The notes under the pieces: generated by a model
What the model saw: the letters and a program-made list of their open reading frames with translations, nothing else
Databases searched by the model: none
Told to the model about the DNA's origin: nothing
Shown: piece after piece, positions 33,081 through 42,623 of the stretch
Numbering within the stretch: the first letter of the stretch is position 1
Layout: every line of letters begins with the position of its first letter
Translations under genes and position numbers: made by a program
NCBI RefSeq assembly: GCF_044904675.1
Contig: NZ_JADIKJ010000001.1
Location: 326,177-390,176 of the forward strand
Direction: 5' to 3'
Length of the DNA: 64,000 bases
Source of the DNA: Dyella_B jejuensis
GTDB lineage: Bacteria > Pseudomonadota > Gammaproteobacteria > Xanthomonadales > Rhodanobacteraceae

Positions 33081-35671
33081 CGTTTGCCTTTCGGTTTCTG
33101 TACGCGGCCTTTCGAGGCCTTGCCTGCTGCCGCGCCACCGGCGGATTTACCCCTGGATGCGGATGCCACGCTGCCCTTGCCTGCCGAGGTTTTCCTGGCC
33201 GGGCGCGTCGCTCCCTGCTTGGCCGACTTGTCGTCGCGCGCCGGCAACGGCGGCAAGGACGGCAACGGTTTGCGACCGGAAGGCAGTGAATAACGCTCGC
33301 CCGCCGCGGCGTAATCGTAATGCCGCGGCGTGGCCGGCGCCGGCGCTTCGGACGCTTTCGGCGCAGCCGCATGCCGCGCCTGCTGGACCAGGCGGAAATC
33401 GATCTTGCGATCTTCCAGGCTGGCTCGCAGCACTTGCACCTGCACATGATCGCCCAGGCGGAACTGCGCGCCGCTGCGCTCGCCCTTCAACAGATGGCGC
33501 ACAGGATCGAAATGGTAGTAATCGTTGGAAAGCTGGCTGATGTGCACCAGGCCGGACACTTTCGATTCGTCCAGTTCGACGAACAAGCCAAACGAGGTTA
33601 CGCCGGTCACCACGCCCGCGAATTCCTCGCCGACATGCTTGGCCATCCACGCGCAGCGGAAACGTTCGTCCACATCGCGCTCGGCTTCCTCGGCACGGCG
33701 TTCGCGCTGCGAACAATGCACGGCCATCGCCGCCATCGCCGCGTCGGTGTAGTCATAGGCGGCCGGCTTGCCGCCCTTCAGGGCGTAGCGGATCGCGCGA
33801 TGCACCAGCAGGTCGGGATAACGGCGGATCGGCGAAGTGAAATGCGCATAGGCGGAAAGCGCCAGCCCGAAATGACCACGGTTGTCCGGCTGATAGGCCG
33901 CCATGCTTTGCGAACGCAACAGCACCGACTGGATCAGTTCGCGCTCCGGACGGTCGCGCACCATGCGCAGTACATCGGCGAAATCAGCGGGAGTCACCTC
34001 TTCCAGCGGCGGCATGCGCAATTTGAATTCGCGCAGGAATTGTTGCAGGTCCTCGTACTTCTCCACCGGCGGCGGTTCGTGGGCGCGGTACAGCGCGGGA
34101 ATCTTGCGCTTCTCCAGATACAGCGCCGCCTGCACGTTGGCGGCGATCATGCATTCCTCGATCAGCTTGTGCGCATCGTTGCGTTCGACCGCGCCCACCG
34201 CTTCCACTTCACCGGTCTGGTCAAGGCGGAATTTCACTTCCGGCGTTTCGAAATCAATGGCGCCGCGGCGACGGCGCTGCTCCAGCATTGCCTGGTACAG
34301 CGCATGCAAGTTCTCCAGCTGCGGCAACACGTCCGCCACTTCGTGCCGGGCATCCGCGTCGCGCAGGCCGATCGCCTGCCACACCTTGTCGTAGGTAAGG
34401 CGCGCGTGCGAACGCATTACCGCGTCGTAGAACTTGGCCTTGGTCACCTCGCCGGTGGCGTCAACCTGCATGTCGCAGACCATGCACAGGCGCTCCACTT
34501 TCGGATTGAGCGAGCAAATGCCGTTGGACAAGGTCTCCGGCAGCATCGGCACCACGAAGCCGGGAAAATACGTGGACGTGCTGCGCTCGTAGGCTTCCTG
34601 GTCCAGCGCACTGCCGACGCGCACGTAATGCGATACGTCGGCGATCGCCACGACCAGGCGCCAGCCGCCGCCACGCCTGGGTTCGGCGTACACGGCGTCG
34701 TCGAAATCGCGCGCGTCCGCGCCGTCGATCGTTACCAGCGGCAGCTTGCGCAGGTCGATGCGGCCTTCACGTTCGGCGGCGGTCACTTCCGGTTCGATCT
34801 GTGCCGCCTCGCGCAGCACTTCCGCCGGCCATACGTGCGGCAGATCGTGGCTGGCGATCGCCATTTCCACCAGCAGCGAAGGCTGCAAGCGCTCACCGAG
34901 CACGGCCCGGATCGCCCCCATCGGACCGCGATAGGCCGTCGGCGGATCGGTGATCTCGACCACCACGATCTGACCCGAACGCGCACCTTGTTCCTGGCCC
35001 GGCACGATCATGACGTCCTGGTGCAGGCGACGGTCGTCGGGGGCCACCAGGGTGACGCCGTTCTCGACCACTACGCGGCCGACGAGCCGCGGCGACCGCC
35101 TTTGCAGCACCTCCACCACCGAGCCTTGCTTGCGCCCGCGCCGGTCCACGCCGACCACGCTGGCGAGGATGCGATCGCCATGCATCACGCTGCGCATCTG
35201 ATACGGCGAGAGGTAAAGATCGTCGCCCCCCTCATCCGGGCGGAGGAAACCGTAGCCTTCCGCGTTGGCCAGTACCACGCCGGGAATCAGGTCCAGTTTG
35301 CGTGCCGGCGCATAACCGCCGCGCCGGCCAAGCAGCAACTGGCCGTCGCGCACCATGGCCGACAATCGCCGCGCCAGCGCGGTGATGCTGTGCTCGTCGT
35401 CCAGGTGCAGCGCCTCGGCGATGCGCGCTTCGGTCAGCAATTCGCCGCGCTCTTCCAGCAACGCAAGGATTGCCTCGCGGCTGGGAATCGGCCGTTCGTA
35501 ACGCTCCGCCTCGCGCTTGGCGAATGGGTCGGCCGGCTGTCCCGAGGGAGGCTCGGCCGGCGCACCGGCACGGCCGCGGCGTGTGGGTTTGAGCTCGCCT
35601 TGGCGGGCTTTCGTGGGCTTGGCCGCTACGCGCGGGGCCTTATCCTTGCTGGGCTTTTTTTTCTGGGTCAC
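33077..35671 (-). CDS. rnr: Ribonuclease R
   Basis: A processive 3'-5' exoribonuclease that degrades structured RNA. At 864 aa it is somewhat longer than the E. coli enzyme (813). Order: a basic N-terminal tail, a winged helix (about 65-120), cold-shock domains (about 125-280), and the catalytic RNB domain with DARDFDDAV, whose Asp residues bind Mg. An S1 domain (GVVTGVTSFGLFVELDESKV) follows, then a Lys/Ala/Gly-rich tail of about 90 residues. It is the first gene of rnr-rlmB-CBU_0592. Confidence 0.95.
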   Translation of the reverse strand: MTQKKKPSKDKAPRVAAKPTKARQGELKPTRRGRAGAPAEPPSGQPADPFAKREAERYERPIPSREAILALLEERGELLTEARIAEALHLDDEHSITALARRLSAMVRDGQLLLGRRGGYAPARKLDLIPGVVLANAEGYGFLRPDEGGDDLYLSPYQMRSVMHGDRILASVVGVDRRGRKQGSVVEVLQRRSPRLVGRVVVENGVTLVAPDDRRLHQDVMIVPGQEQGARSGQIVVVEITDPPTAYRGPMGAIRAVLGERLQPSLLVEMAIASHDLPHVWPAEVLREAAQIEPEVTAAEREGRIDLRKLPLVTIDGADARDFDDAVYAEPRRGGGWRLVVAIADVSHYVRVGSALDQEAYERSTSTYFPGFVVPMLPETLSNGICSLNPKVERLCMVCDMQVDATGEVTKAKFYDAVMRSHARLTYDKVWQAIGLRDADARHEVADVLPQLENLHALYQAMLEQRRRRGAIDFETPEVKFRLDQTGEVEAVGAVERNDAHKLIEECMIAANVQAALYLEKRKIPALYRAHEPPPVEKYEDLQQFLREFKLRMPPLEEVTPADFADVLRMVRDRPERELIQSVLLRSQSMAAYQPDNRGHFGLALSAYAHFTSPIRRYPDLLVHRAIRYALKGGKPAAYDYTDAAMAAMAVHCSQRERRAEEAERDVDERFRCAWMAKHVGEEFAGVVTGVTSFGLFVELDESKVSGLVHISQLSNDYYHFDPVRHLLKGERSGAQFRLGDHVQVQVLRASLEDRKIDFRLVQQARHAAAPKASEAPAPATPRHYDYAAAGERYSLPSGRKPLPSLPPLPARDDKSAKQGATRPARKTSAGKGSVASASRGKSAGGAAAGKASKGRVQKPKGKR

Positions 35672-35753
35672 GGCCTAGTATCGCCTTGATGGAGCATTCG
35701 ATAAACGTTTCTTCGCCACGCCAGCCAATGCGACAATTGCGGTGAAGAAAGAG

Positions 35754-35782
35754 TTGACAACATGTCCGTACATGCCTAGTCT
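35754..35782 (+). promoter_or_regulatory. Sigma-70 promoter of tRNA-Leu
   Basis: A perfect -35 TTGACA (35754-35759), a 17-bp spacer and the weak -10 TAGTCT (35777-35782), about 38 bp before the mature tRNA 5' end. Confidence 0.65.
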
Positions 35783-35820
35783 ACGCGGCTCGCGCAGCCC
35801 GAAAGGTTCGCGCGACACCT

Positions 35821-35905
<85 letters not shown>

Positions 35906-35909
35906 ACAT

Positions 35910-35944
35910 AAAACCAAGGCGCTGAAAAGCCTTGGTTTTTTCGT
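35910..35944 (+). terminator. Terminator after tRNA-Leu
   Basis: The stem AACCAAGGC/GCCTTGGTT with an 8-nt loop, followed by six T residues, begins about 7 nt after the tRNA CCA. Confidence 0.9.
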
Positions 35945-36122
35945 TTCTGGCGCGTGAATCATCTCCCCTCGACGGATTCAATGGCCGTATCCACGGCATG
36001 GCGAGCCGCCTCTGCGCAGATGTTTCGCGCATGCACCGCCGAAGCGCATACCAAAACGTGTGTACTGGCCAACATGGTGCGCCACCATGCCACATACCCG
36101 TAAGCGCGCGCGACGGCACAGC

Positions 36123-36374
36123 CTACAGGGGAACATCACTTCTGCACTGCGGATCGATCGCGAGCGTCCATGCTTTGCGGCGGTCAGTGCCGTTCACGAT
36201 TTCCAGCGCAAACAGCCATCGCGATGAGCAGAATAACGCGCCCGCTTCATGCGTCGCACAACGTGTCGTCGCGGGCGCGCCACCAGTCATGCACAATGCC
36301 AACGTCACCATGCCGCCGATGCCAACGATCACGGCTGCGCCAGACACCAGCCATGATCGATTTCCCAGGCGCAT
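36123..36374 (-). CDS. Possible small membrane protein
   Basis: A frame with one clear hydrophobic segment (SWLVSGAAVIVGIGGMVTLA) starting at MRLGNRSW (36374), about 83 aa. The remainder is Cys-containing and unremarkable. It is divergent from the next gene with only a 39-bp gap. I do not recognise it. It might be spurious. Confidence 0.3.
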   Translation of the reverse strand: MRLGNRSWLVSGAAVIVGIGGMVTLALCMTGGAPATTRCATHEAGALFCSSRWLFALEIVNGTDRRKAWTLAIDPQCRSDVPL

Positions 36375-36413
36375 TCGAAGCAGCTCCTCTGTTTGTTCAA
36401 TAAGGCCACGCCG

Positions 36414-36743
36414 ATGCGCCACCTTCCTTTGCTATTGCTCAGTCCCTTGTTGCTGGTCCTGCTATGGCTATTTTGGGTCTATCCAAAAGGCGGGCTCGGC
36501 AATCGCTGGCGTCTTCTTTACAACCTTGTCGTCACGCTGCTCACCGTCATGGCATGCGCTTGGGCGACGACAAGTTTCCACGCGGCATCCTCCAGCCCAG
36601 CCGCCGGCGTTTTCGGCCGGCAAAGCGGGGATATATGGAACCAGGTCAAGCCGTCGCTGTGCGGATACGGAATTTCCATCGGCGTGCTCGGCATCGCCGT
36701 GGCCATTCGCAGTATCCTGTGGCGATCAAGAGCTGTGCGATAG
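36414..36743 (+). CDS. Small hypothetical membrane protein
   Basis: A 109-aa frame from the ATG at 36414, preceded by AAGG. Three hydrophobic stretches are visible: HLPLLLLSPLLLVLLWLFWV (residues ~3-22), YNLVVTLLTVMACAWATT (~37-54) and ISIGVLGIAVAIRSIL (~88-103). This makes a small inner-membrane protein plausible. Family not recognised. Confidence 0.55.
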   Translation: MRHLPLLLLSPLLLVLLWLFWVYPKGGLGNRWRLLYNLVVTLLTVMACAWATTSFHAASSSPAAGVFGRQSGDIWNQVKPSLCGYGISIGVLGIAVAIRSILWRSRAVR

Positions 36744-36861
36744 ACGTGTGACTTTTGCACGTCTGCGCGAACGCAGCTTTCCAGGCGAACGAACCAACAC
36801 CTGAGCGCCCTCCCATCCCTGGGCGAGATCCGATTCGCACCATCCAGGCAAGGAGATTGAG

Positions 36862-37341
36862 ATGTCGGCACACCAAGAACGTCGCCCACCGCTTCCTCCC
36901 TTTACCTTGGAAACGGCCACGCAAAAGGTCAGGCTTGCAGAAGATGCCTGGAACAGCCGCGATCCGGAGAAAGTAGCGTTGGCCTATTCATTAGATACGG
37001 CGTGGCGCAATCGCGCGGAATTCGCCACCAGCCGCGCCGAGGCGAAGGCGTTCCTCGAACGCAAGTGGAAAAAGGAACTCGACTATCGCCTGATCAAGGA
37101 ATTATTTGCCTTTGGCGGCAACCGGATCGCGGTGCGCTTCGCCTACGAGTGGCACGATGATTCCGGCAACTGGTTTCGGTCCTATGGCAACGAGAACTGG
37201 GAGTTCGACGAAGACGGCCTGATGCGGCGCCGGCTCGCATCCATCAACGACTTGCCGATCAAGGAGTCCGAGCGCAAGTTTCATTGGCCGCAGGGCCGGC
37301 GCCCGGACGAACACCCAGGGCTGGGCGATCTGGGCCTCTAA
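36862..37341 (+). CDS. DUF1348 family protein (NTF2/SnoaL-like fold)
   Basis: A 159-aa soluble protein of the nuclear-transport-factor-2-like superfamily, DUF1348 branch. Typical segments are LAEDAWNSRDPEKVALAYSL, FLERKWKKELDYRLIKELFA, RFAYEWHDDSGNWFRSYGNE and WEFDEDGLMRRRLASINDLP. Function is not established for this branch; the fold commonly binds small hydrophobic ligands. The start has AAGGAGA 7 nt upstream. It stands alone. Confidence 0.85.
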   Translation: MSAHQERRPPLPPFTLETATQKVRLAEDAWNSRDPEKVALAYSLDTAWRNRAEFATSRAEAKAFLERKWKKELDYRLIKELFAFGGNRIAVRFAYEWHDDSGNWFRSYGNENWEFDEDGLMRRRLASINDLPIKESERKFHWPQGRRPDEHPGLGDLGL

Positions 37342-37424
37342 ATGCCATCTTTGCCTGACGGACCCGAACACTACGGATGCCAATGAGCGCCGCCGCGAAG
37401 CGGCTTTCATTCCGCATGCCGACA

Positions 37425-39374
37425 TTACAACTCACGCAGGATGCGAAAGCCGACGCGACCGCTGCGCACGCTCGCATCCGCACCCTGCCGATAGGCCGAA
37501 TTCGCCTGCTCCGGCGAACTGCCCCACGAACCGCCCCGTACCACGCGCGTGGAGCAGCCCGGATTGATCCACGCGCTGCCATCCACCGGTGCGCGCACGT
37601 AGTTGTCGTGCCAGCAATCGGCCATCCATTCCGATACATTGCCATCCATGTCGTACAGGCCGAACGCATTGGGCGCGAACGACATCACCGGCGCCGGTCC
37701 CCAGTAGCCGTCGCCGTAACCTTCGAATGCATGGCTCCAGCGGCGCCCGCTCGGCGAGCGGTCTAGCGAACCGGTGAGGTTTTCAACTTTGCTCTTAGGC
37801 GTGCCGGCGCCCCACCAATAGCGTGTGGTGCTGCCGGCGCGCAGTGCGTATTCGAACTCCGCTTCGCTGGGCAAGCGGTATTTCTTGCCGGTGCGCTGGC
37901 TCAGCCACTGCACGTAGGCGTTGGCATCGTTCCAGGAAATATTCACCACCGGCAGAGCTTCGTTAGCGGGATGGCCGACATAATCGTCTTCCCAGTTGGC
38001 GTTTGAATCGTCGCGCATCACGCCGGTGCGCTCGTCGTAGATGCTGGCGCCGCCCAGCTTGATCGAATCGGGCTTGTATCCACTGGCGCGCACGAACTCC
38101 CGGAACTGGCCGATCGTGATGTCAGACTGCGACAGCGCGAAGCCCTTGCCAAGGGTGACCTGGTGCTGCGGCAGCTGCGCGTCCGCGCGACCCGGCTCGC
38201 CGTCCGGCGCCCCCATCATGAAGTTGCCGGTTGGTACGACCAACATGGTCGGCGACTGGCCGGTCATATCCACGAAGTGATCGGTGAACACCTGTCCAGG
38301 CCGGTAGCTGGCGTAGAGGCGTGCATTGGTCAACCGCTCCTGGAACTCGGCGACGCCGGCCAGTTGCGGGCTGATCGACTGGGCCTGTCCCGCCAGTTGC
38401 TTGGCGAGCGCGATATTGCCGGCGTCCAGCGCCGAGCGCGCCTGCGCCAGGACTCCTTCCGCACGCTGCTGGCGGATGCCATCGACCTGCTCGCGCACCG
38501 TCTGCAACTGCGCGGAGCCCGGCTGGATCGACTGCGCTTCGGCAATCGCCGCCTGCGCACCCGCAAAATCGTTTTGCGCCACCGCTGCCAGCGCACGGTC
38601 CAGCACTACCCGCTGCACTTGCAGGATGCCTTGCACCGCCACCGCGTTGTCCGGATCCAGTTGCTGCACCTGCCGATACAATTCCAGGGCGTTGTCGGCA
38701 GCGGGCTTGTCCACCCTGCCTTGCTGCAGCAGATCGGCCGCCTGCGCCAGCATCGGCCGCACTTGCAGCAGGGTTTTCATGCTGGCTTCGAGCGGCGCCA
38801 CGTCATTGGCGCTGTTGGGCAAGGCCTTGAGATTGTCCAGCAACGCGCCCGCCGATTCGGAGTCGCCGATGGCAATGTCCTGCGTGATGGCGGCGATCAG
38901 ATGCGTGCGTACCTGGTCCAGCCCCTGGACCGCGGCACGGCTGTCCGGCTTGAGCTTGAGCGCCTGCTCGTACAGGCCGGCCGCGCTGTTCTTGTCGCCC
39001 GTTACCTGGCCGGCGAGGAAGGCCTTGTTGGCACGCTCCAGCAAGGCCCGCACTTCTGGCGGATCAGCCCCCAACTGCTCCGGCAGCAGCACCGCCTTGC
39101 GATTCAGGCGCGCCGCGATCACCGCAGTGGGCGCCAGGGTAAGCGGCGGTCCAGCGTTGATCGCGTCCTGCGCGGCCGATTGCGCACTCCCTGCCCTGGC
39201 CGGAGCAGAAGTCCGGGGGCGCCCCGCGCTGGATGAACTCGGGTTCGCCACCTCTTCCGGGCTGACGTGGAATAGCTCGGGAAAAAAGTGATACGTGAGG
39301 CCGAACGCCAGCACCAGCACGCCGAGCGCCCCACCGAATGCCCGCTGGCGTTGTACGGTTTCCTTGCTCGGCAT
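37425..39374 (-). CDS. Membrane-anchored TPR-like protein with FGE-sulfatase fold
   Basis: A 649-aa protein from the ATG at 39374. One membrane helix (ALGVLVLAFGLTYHFFPELF, about 15-35) anchors it with the rest in the periplasm. The middle (about 90-370) is made of TPR-like helical repeats (AAGLYEQALKLKPDSRAAVQ). The C-terminal ~260 residues have the FGE/SUMF1 fold: GNFMMGAPDGEPGR, VNISWNDANAYVQWLSQRTG, RLPSEAEFEYALRAG, GNVSEWMADCWHD and VRGGSW...VGFRILREL. The two cysteines that bind copper in formylglycine-generating enzymes are absent from the RGGSW segment, so it is probably a non-FGE member, perhaps a binding scaffold. Confidence 0.75.
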   Translation of the reverse strand: MPSKETVQRQRAFGGALGVLVLAFGLTYHFFPELFHVSPEEVANPSSSSAGRPRTSAPARAGSAQSAAQDAINAGPPLTLAPTAVIAARLNRKAVLLPEQLGADPPEVRALLERANKAFLAGQVTGDKNSAAGLYEQALKLKPDSRAAVQGLDQVRTHLIAAITQDIAIGDSESAGALLDNLKALPNSANDVAPLEASMKTLLQVRPMLAQAADLLQQGRVDKPAADNALELYRQVQQLDPDNAVAVQGILQVQRVVLDRALAAVAQNDFAGAQAAIAEAQSIQPGSAQLQTVREQVDGIRQQRAEGVLAQARSALDAGNIALAKQLAGQAQSISPQLAGVAEFQERLTNARLYASYRPGQVFTDHFVDMTGQSPTMLVVPTGNFMMGAPDGEPGRADAQLPQHQVTLGKGFALSQSDITIGQFREFVRASGYKPDSIKLGGASIYDERTGVMRDDSNANWEDDYVGHPANEALPVVNISWNDANAYVQWLSQRTGKKYRLPSEAEFEYALRAGSTTRYWWGAGTPKSKVENLTGSLDRSPSGRRWSHAFEGYGDGYWGPAPVMSFAPNAFGLYDMDGNVSEWMADCWHDNYVRAPVDGSAWINPGCSTRVVRGGSWGSSPEQANSAYRQGADASVRSGRVGFRILREL

Positions 39375-39478
39375 GTGGGCGTTCCGTGACTGGCCTGCTA
39401 TGGTTCGCTGCTTACCATATGGCACCACCGATGATGGGGCAATCGCGAATTGCTTTTTCGTCGCCCCAAGGAAAGCTC

Positions 39479-40594
39479 ATGCTCCTGCCCGTATCGCCGC
39501 CCAAGGCAGACTGGATCGAACAACGCAGCGAACTCGAGCAGTGGCTGGCCGGGCTTGCTGCCGGCGCGGTGCTCGGCCTAGACACCGAGTTCATGCGCCG
39601 CGATACCTTTTATTCGCGCCTCGCGTTGCTACAGCTGGGCTGGAACGGGCGCTACGCGCTGGTCGATCCGCTCGCCTTCGACATCGCCGGCGCACTGCTG
39701 CCGCTGGAAAGCGCGCACGTCGTCACGCTGATGCACAGCGCCAGCGAAGACCTGGAAACACTCTCGCCATGGCTGCCCGCAGGGCCGCGCGTCCTGTTCG
39801 ACACGCAGATCGCCGCCGCCTTCGTCGGCATGGGCCTGGGCATCAGCTATCGCGGCCTGGTTGCCGAACTGGCCGGCGCCGAACTCGACAAAGGCGAGAC
39901 GCGCTCCGACTGGATGCAGCGCCCGCTCACCCCCTCCCAGCGCGACTACGCCACGCTGGACGTGGTTTATCTGCAGATCATCCACCAACAACTTGCCGAG
40001 CGCCTGCTGCAACGTGGCCGCGCGGCATGGCATGCGGAAGATTGCGAACGGCTCAAACGCAAAAGCTGCTCGCGCGAGGGTGATCCGCAGCCGCAACTCG
40101 TCTATCGCGGCGCCGCGGAATGGCCACGCGAGCAGCAGGCGCTGCTGCGCCGTATCCTGCTTTGGCGCGATACCACTGCCCGGCGCCTGGACAAGCCGCG
40201 CCCATGGCTGCTGGAAGATGCGCTGATGCTCAGCATCGCCCAGCAACCGCCGGCCACTCTCGCCGCGCTCGAACAGCGCAGCAGCGGCCAGCGTGCGCTG
40301 CGCTCCGCGCAGCGCACGGAATTGTTCGAGCTGCTGCAACCGGCGGTGAGCGACGAGGAGATCGCCGCCACCCATGCCATTCCCCCACACCCGCAAGGCA
40401 AGGCCAAGCAAGCCTTGTCCGCCATGAAACTGGCCGTGGACACGCTCGCCACCGAACTCGACCTGCCCCCCGGCCTGCTGTGCTCGCGCAAGGTGCTGGA
40501 GGAATACGTGGTCACCGCCAACTGGCCGGAAGCCCTGGAAGGCTGGCGCCGCGGCATATTGCACGAGCGCCTGGCAAGCCTGCTGCCCGACTGA
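39479..40594 (+). CDS. rnd: Ribonuclease D
   Basis: A DEDDy 3'-5' exoribonuclease for tRNA 3' maturation. From the ATG at 39479 (AAGGAAAG upstream) it is 371 aa. Motif I is LGLDTEFMR with Asp35 and Glu37, motif II is HSASEDLETL and motif III is DYATLDVVYL with the catalytic Tyr and Asp. Two HRDC-like helical domains follow (about 210-371). The frame back to 39338 is rejected. Confidence 0.92.
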   Translation: MLLPVSPPKADWIEQRSELEQWLAGLAAGAVLGLDTEFMRRDTFYSRLALLQLGWNGRYALVDPLAFDIAGALLPLESAHVVTLMHSASEDLETLSPWLPAGPRVLFDTQIAAAFVGMGLGISYRGLVAELAGAELDKGETRSDWMQRPLTPSQRDYATLDVVYLQIIHQQLAERLLQRGRAAWHAEDCERLKRKSCSREGDPQPQLVYRGAAEWPREQQALLRRILLWRDTTARRLDKPRPWLLEDALMLSIAQQPPATLAALEQRSSGQRALRSAQRTELFELLQPAVSDEEIAATHAIPPHPQGKAKQALSAMKLAVDTLATELDLPPGLLCSRKVLEEYVVTANWPEALEGWRRGILHERLASLLPD

Positions 40595-40643
40595 CCAGGG
40601 CTTGGCCGCGCCCCACGGCGCTGCTAACATGCGCAGCTCACGT

Positions 40644-40719
<76 letters not shown>

Positions 40720-40730
40720 ATTCATCCCTT

Positions 40731-40776
40731 AAAAGCAGCGGCGTACGATTGCATCGTATGCCGCTGTTTTGTTTTT
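40731..40776 (+). terminator. Terminator after tRNA-Ala
   Basis: A long stem AGCAGCGGCGTACGAT/ATCGTATGCCGCTGTT with a 3-nt loop and a T-rich tail (TTTTGTTTTTGTTT), starting 12 nt after the tRNA. Confidence 0.88.
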
Positions 40777-41072
40777 GTTTGGCGCAATTTGGCACTAGCG
40801 GTGTGCCAAATTTGTGCCATCGACCGGACGATTGAGCGCTCGCTTATCGCCGATACCCCAGACAGGCATTCTCAACAAATTGCAATTGCATCAGACGGGG
40901 ATTCACCGCAAATCCATCCGGTTTCACCCTCGAGGCGTATCGACGCACGAAAGGTGCTTCAAACCGCGAAGACCCGATTAGCCACAGGCAAACGCTCGAA
41001 AGTGCCATCGCGGACATCCAGCTACCTGGGTCCCCAGCACAAGTCCATCTAGCGAGACAATTCGCCCACGAC

Positions 41073-41469
41073 ATGGCCCAAGACAGTGAGGCATCAGTCG
41101 ACGAACTCGTTAACGACTTACGACGATCGCTACGCGAAGAACTCCACCTTCCTGAAGTTAAGGCGCGCGTTTTATATCTGCGTTTCAGTGAGAAAGGTTC
41201 ATCACGATCTGAACTGACACATGAAGCGACAATAAAAGACATTGGCGATAAAAGACATTGGCGATGCCAGCGGAGATTGCCGGGGCCGCCACGCCGGATC
41301 AGAGGCTATTACTTCGCGAGCGCGTACACCCGGCGAACCCATCGCGAAGATCGTGCGTTCGCATAGAGAAGCATATCCCGCCAATGCATGCGGGCAACGA
41401 GACGCATCACTGCGGATGCTGCCGACCTTACGACCAAATCCTCTTGACGTCGTCGGAGGGTGCGCATGA
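41073..41469 (+). pseudogene. Possible frame broken by a 16-bp tandem duplication
   Basis: A frame starting MAQDSEASVDELVNDLRRSL (41073) loses phase at the second copy of ATAAAAGACATTGGCG. Deleting one copy would join it to the downstream frame IKDIGDASGDCRGRHAGSEA, ending at 41469. I do not recognise the protein, and it may never have been a gene. Confidence 0.25.
41232..41263. repeat. 16-bp perfect tandem duplication
   Basis: ATAAAAGACATTGGCG occurs twice in direct succession (41232-41247, 41248-41263). Sixteen is not a multiple of three, so it shifts any overlapping frame. Confidence 0.9.
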
Positions 41470-41506
41470 CACGCTGGTTCCGCGGCCCTATCGTCCACAG
41501 CCTTTG

Positions 41507-42211
41507 CTATGGCTTCATCGCGAGTGCACTGTCATCCCATGGATGTTCCAAGTGATGTTTGATATCCCCTGCCAAGGCGATGTCCATGGACATTGCCTGC
41601 AGGCAGTTTGCAAGATAGGCGTCGTCGGACAACATCTCCACACTCTTGTTCCACGCCTTGAGGATGGATGCACCGTAGGCCCCTTCCGCCTTTTCGAGCG
41701 CACGCGGCGGGATGGGTCCCCATTTATCGATCATCATAGCCAGGTCGACCATGTCGCGACTGAGTGTCGACTTATCGAGACCTCGATCGGTATTCGCGAG
41801 CAGCTTTTCAGCATAGGCGTCGACCGGCTCTATCAGGGGAATGCCGAGCAGATCCTGATTGCTGTCGTCCAGCTCGATGCGCGCTTCACGAACCAGTTCG
41901 AACTTTATGGGAATTCCATCGACCTCAAGTATCGTCGAAATCTTGTCCCTGTCGGTTCTCACGTCGCGCAGATATTTGACGGGGTAGCTCATTAGATGAC
42001 CCAAGGTGGGTAACGCAATGGCTTCGCGAAGCATGCGGTAACCGTGCACATCCGCGCACAGGAAATCGATGTCGACGGATTCGCGGTATTCACCACATTG
42101 CAGCGCGATGGCGGTGCCGCCGGCGAAATAACACTTCGCCCGGCGTAGCAGGTCGCCGTCGATCGCACGGAGTACCTGCGCGATGCGCTGGTGGTGCGGG
42201 CGCTTAAACAT
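41507..42211 (-). CDS. AbiEii/AbiGii-type nucleotidyltransferase toxin
   Basis: A 234-aa protein of the AbiEii/AbiGii toxin family. The nucleotidyltransferase core is visible as FAGGTAIALQCGEYRESVDIDFL (about residues 29-51), with Gly-Gly and the D-x-D acidic pair. The ATG at 42211 overlaps the end of the upstream regulator gene by 8 bp, the usual arrangement of a toxin translated after its antitoxin. AbiE-type toxins block growth by modifying tRNA or nucleotides; the target here is unknown. Upstream of the core it differs from typical AbiEii by a short N terminus. Confidence 0.78.
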   Translation of the reverse strand: MFKRPHHQRIAQVLRAIDGDLLRRAKCYFAGGTAIALQCGEYRESVDIDFLCADVHGYRMLREAIALPTLGHLMSYPVKYLRDVRTDRDKISTILEVDGIPIKFELVREARIELDDSNQDLLGIPLIEPVDAYAEKLLANTDRGLDKSTLSRDMVDLAMMIDKWGPIPPRALEKAEGAYGASILKAWNKSVEMLSDDAYLANCLQAMSMDIALAGDIKHHLEHPWDDSALAMKP

Positions 42212-42623
42212 GCAGCACTCCATTCCCGTAACGCTTCACCAGGTCATTGAGCAGCGCACGCTCCTGGCTATCCATGGCGGCCTCGTCGATCAGCGGCCAG
42301 TTGCGCTCATAGAGGGCCAGGGCTTCCCGTTCGGGAATCGTCCGCTTGCCCGGTCGGTTCCATGCCACGAGCTTTAGCTGGGGGTACGTGTCGATTGCCA
42401 CGGTCGGCTCTTTGACGGCCGGCGCCAAATTCAGCGCCCGCATCACGGCCGCGTAGGCACCTATAGCTACGCTCGGCCGTCCCTGCTCAATCTGGATGAG
42501 CTTCTGGCGGCCGATACCCGCCAAGGCGGCCGCGGCAGCCTGAGTGAGGCCCATGCGCTCCCGCCCGGCCCTTAGCGTGGCGCCGAGTTCCTGCAGGGGA
42601 TCGGTCTTTGCGGTCACGTTCAT
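42204..42623 (-). CDS. XRE-family helix-turn-helix antitoxin
   Basis: A 139-aa protein. The helix-turn-helix is at about residues 12-65 (RERMGLTQAAAAALAGIGRQ, then KLIQIEQGRPSVAIGAYAAV). The C-terminal half (about 80-139) is a small helical domain likely to contact the toxin. It overlaps the toxin gene by 8 bp. An array of palindromes sits immediately upstream, so autorepression is expected. It differs from classical AbiEi, which carries a wHTH plus AbiEi_1 domain. Confidence 0.8.
   Translation of the reverse strand: MNVTAKTDPLQELGATLRAGRERMGLTQAAAAALAGIGRQKLIQIEQGRPSVAIGAYAAVMRALNLAPAVKEPTVAIDTYPQLKLVAWNRPGKRTIPEREALALYERNWPLIDEAAMDSQERALLNDLVKRYGNGVLHV

Larger units (their letters stand above)
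40777..41506. other. Degraded accessory DNA downstream of tRNA-Ala
   Basis: About 730 bp without a credible intact gene. It holds an inverted repeat AATTTGGCAC/GTGCCAAATT (40786-40795, 40803-40812), of the kind seen at tRNA-linked element ends. It also holds an open frame broken by a 16-bp tandem duplication (41232-41263). The position next to a tRNA suggests remains of an inserted element. Confidence 0.5.

Noticed and set aside
33320..35689. A 789-codon open frame antisense to rnr
   Set aside because: Same artefact; the rnr reading has all RNB and S1 motifs.
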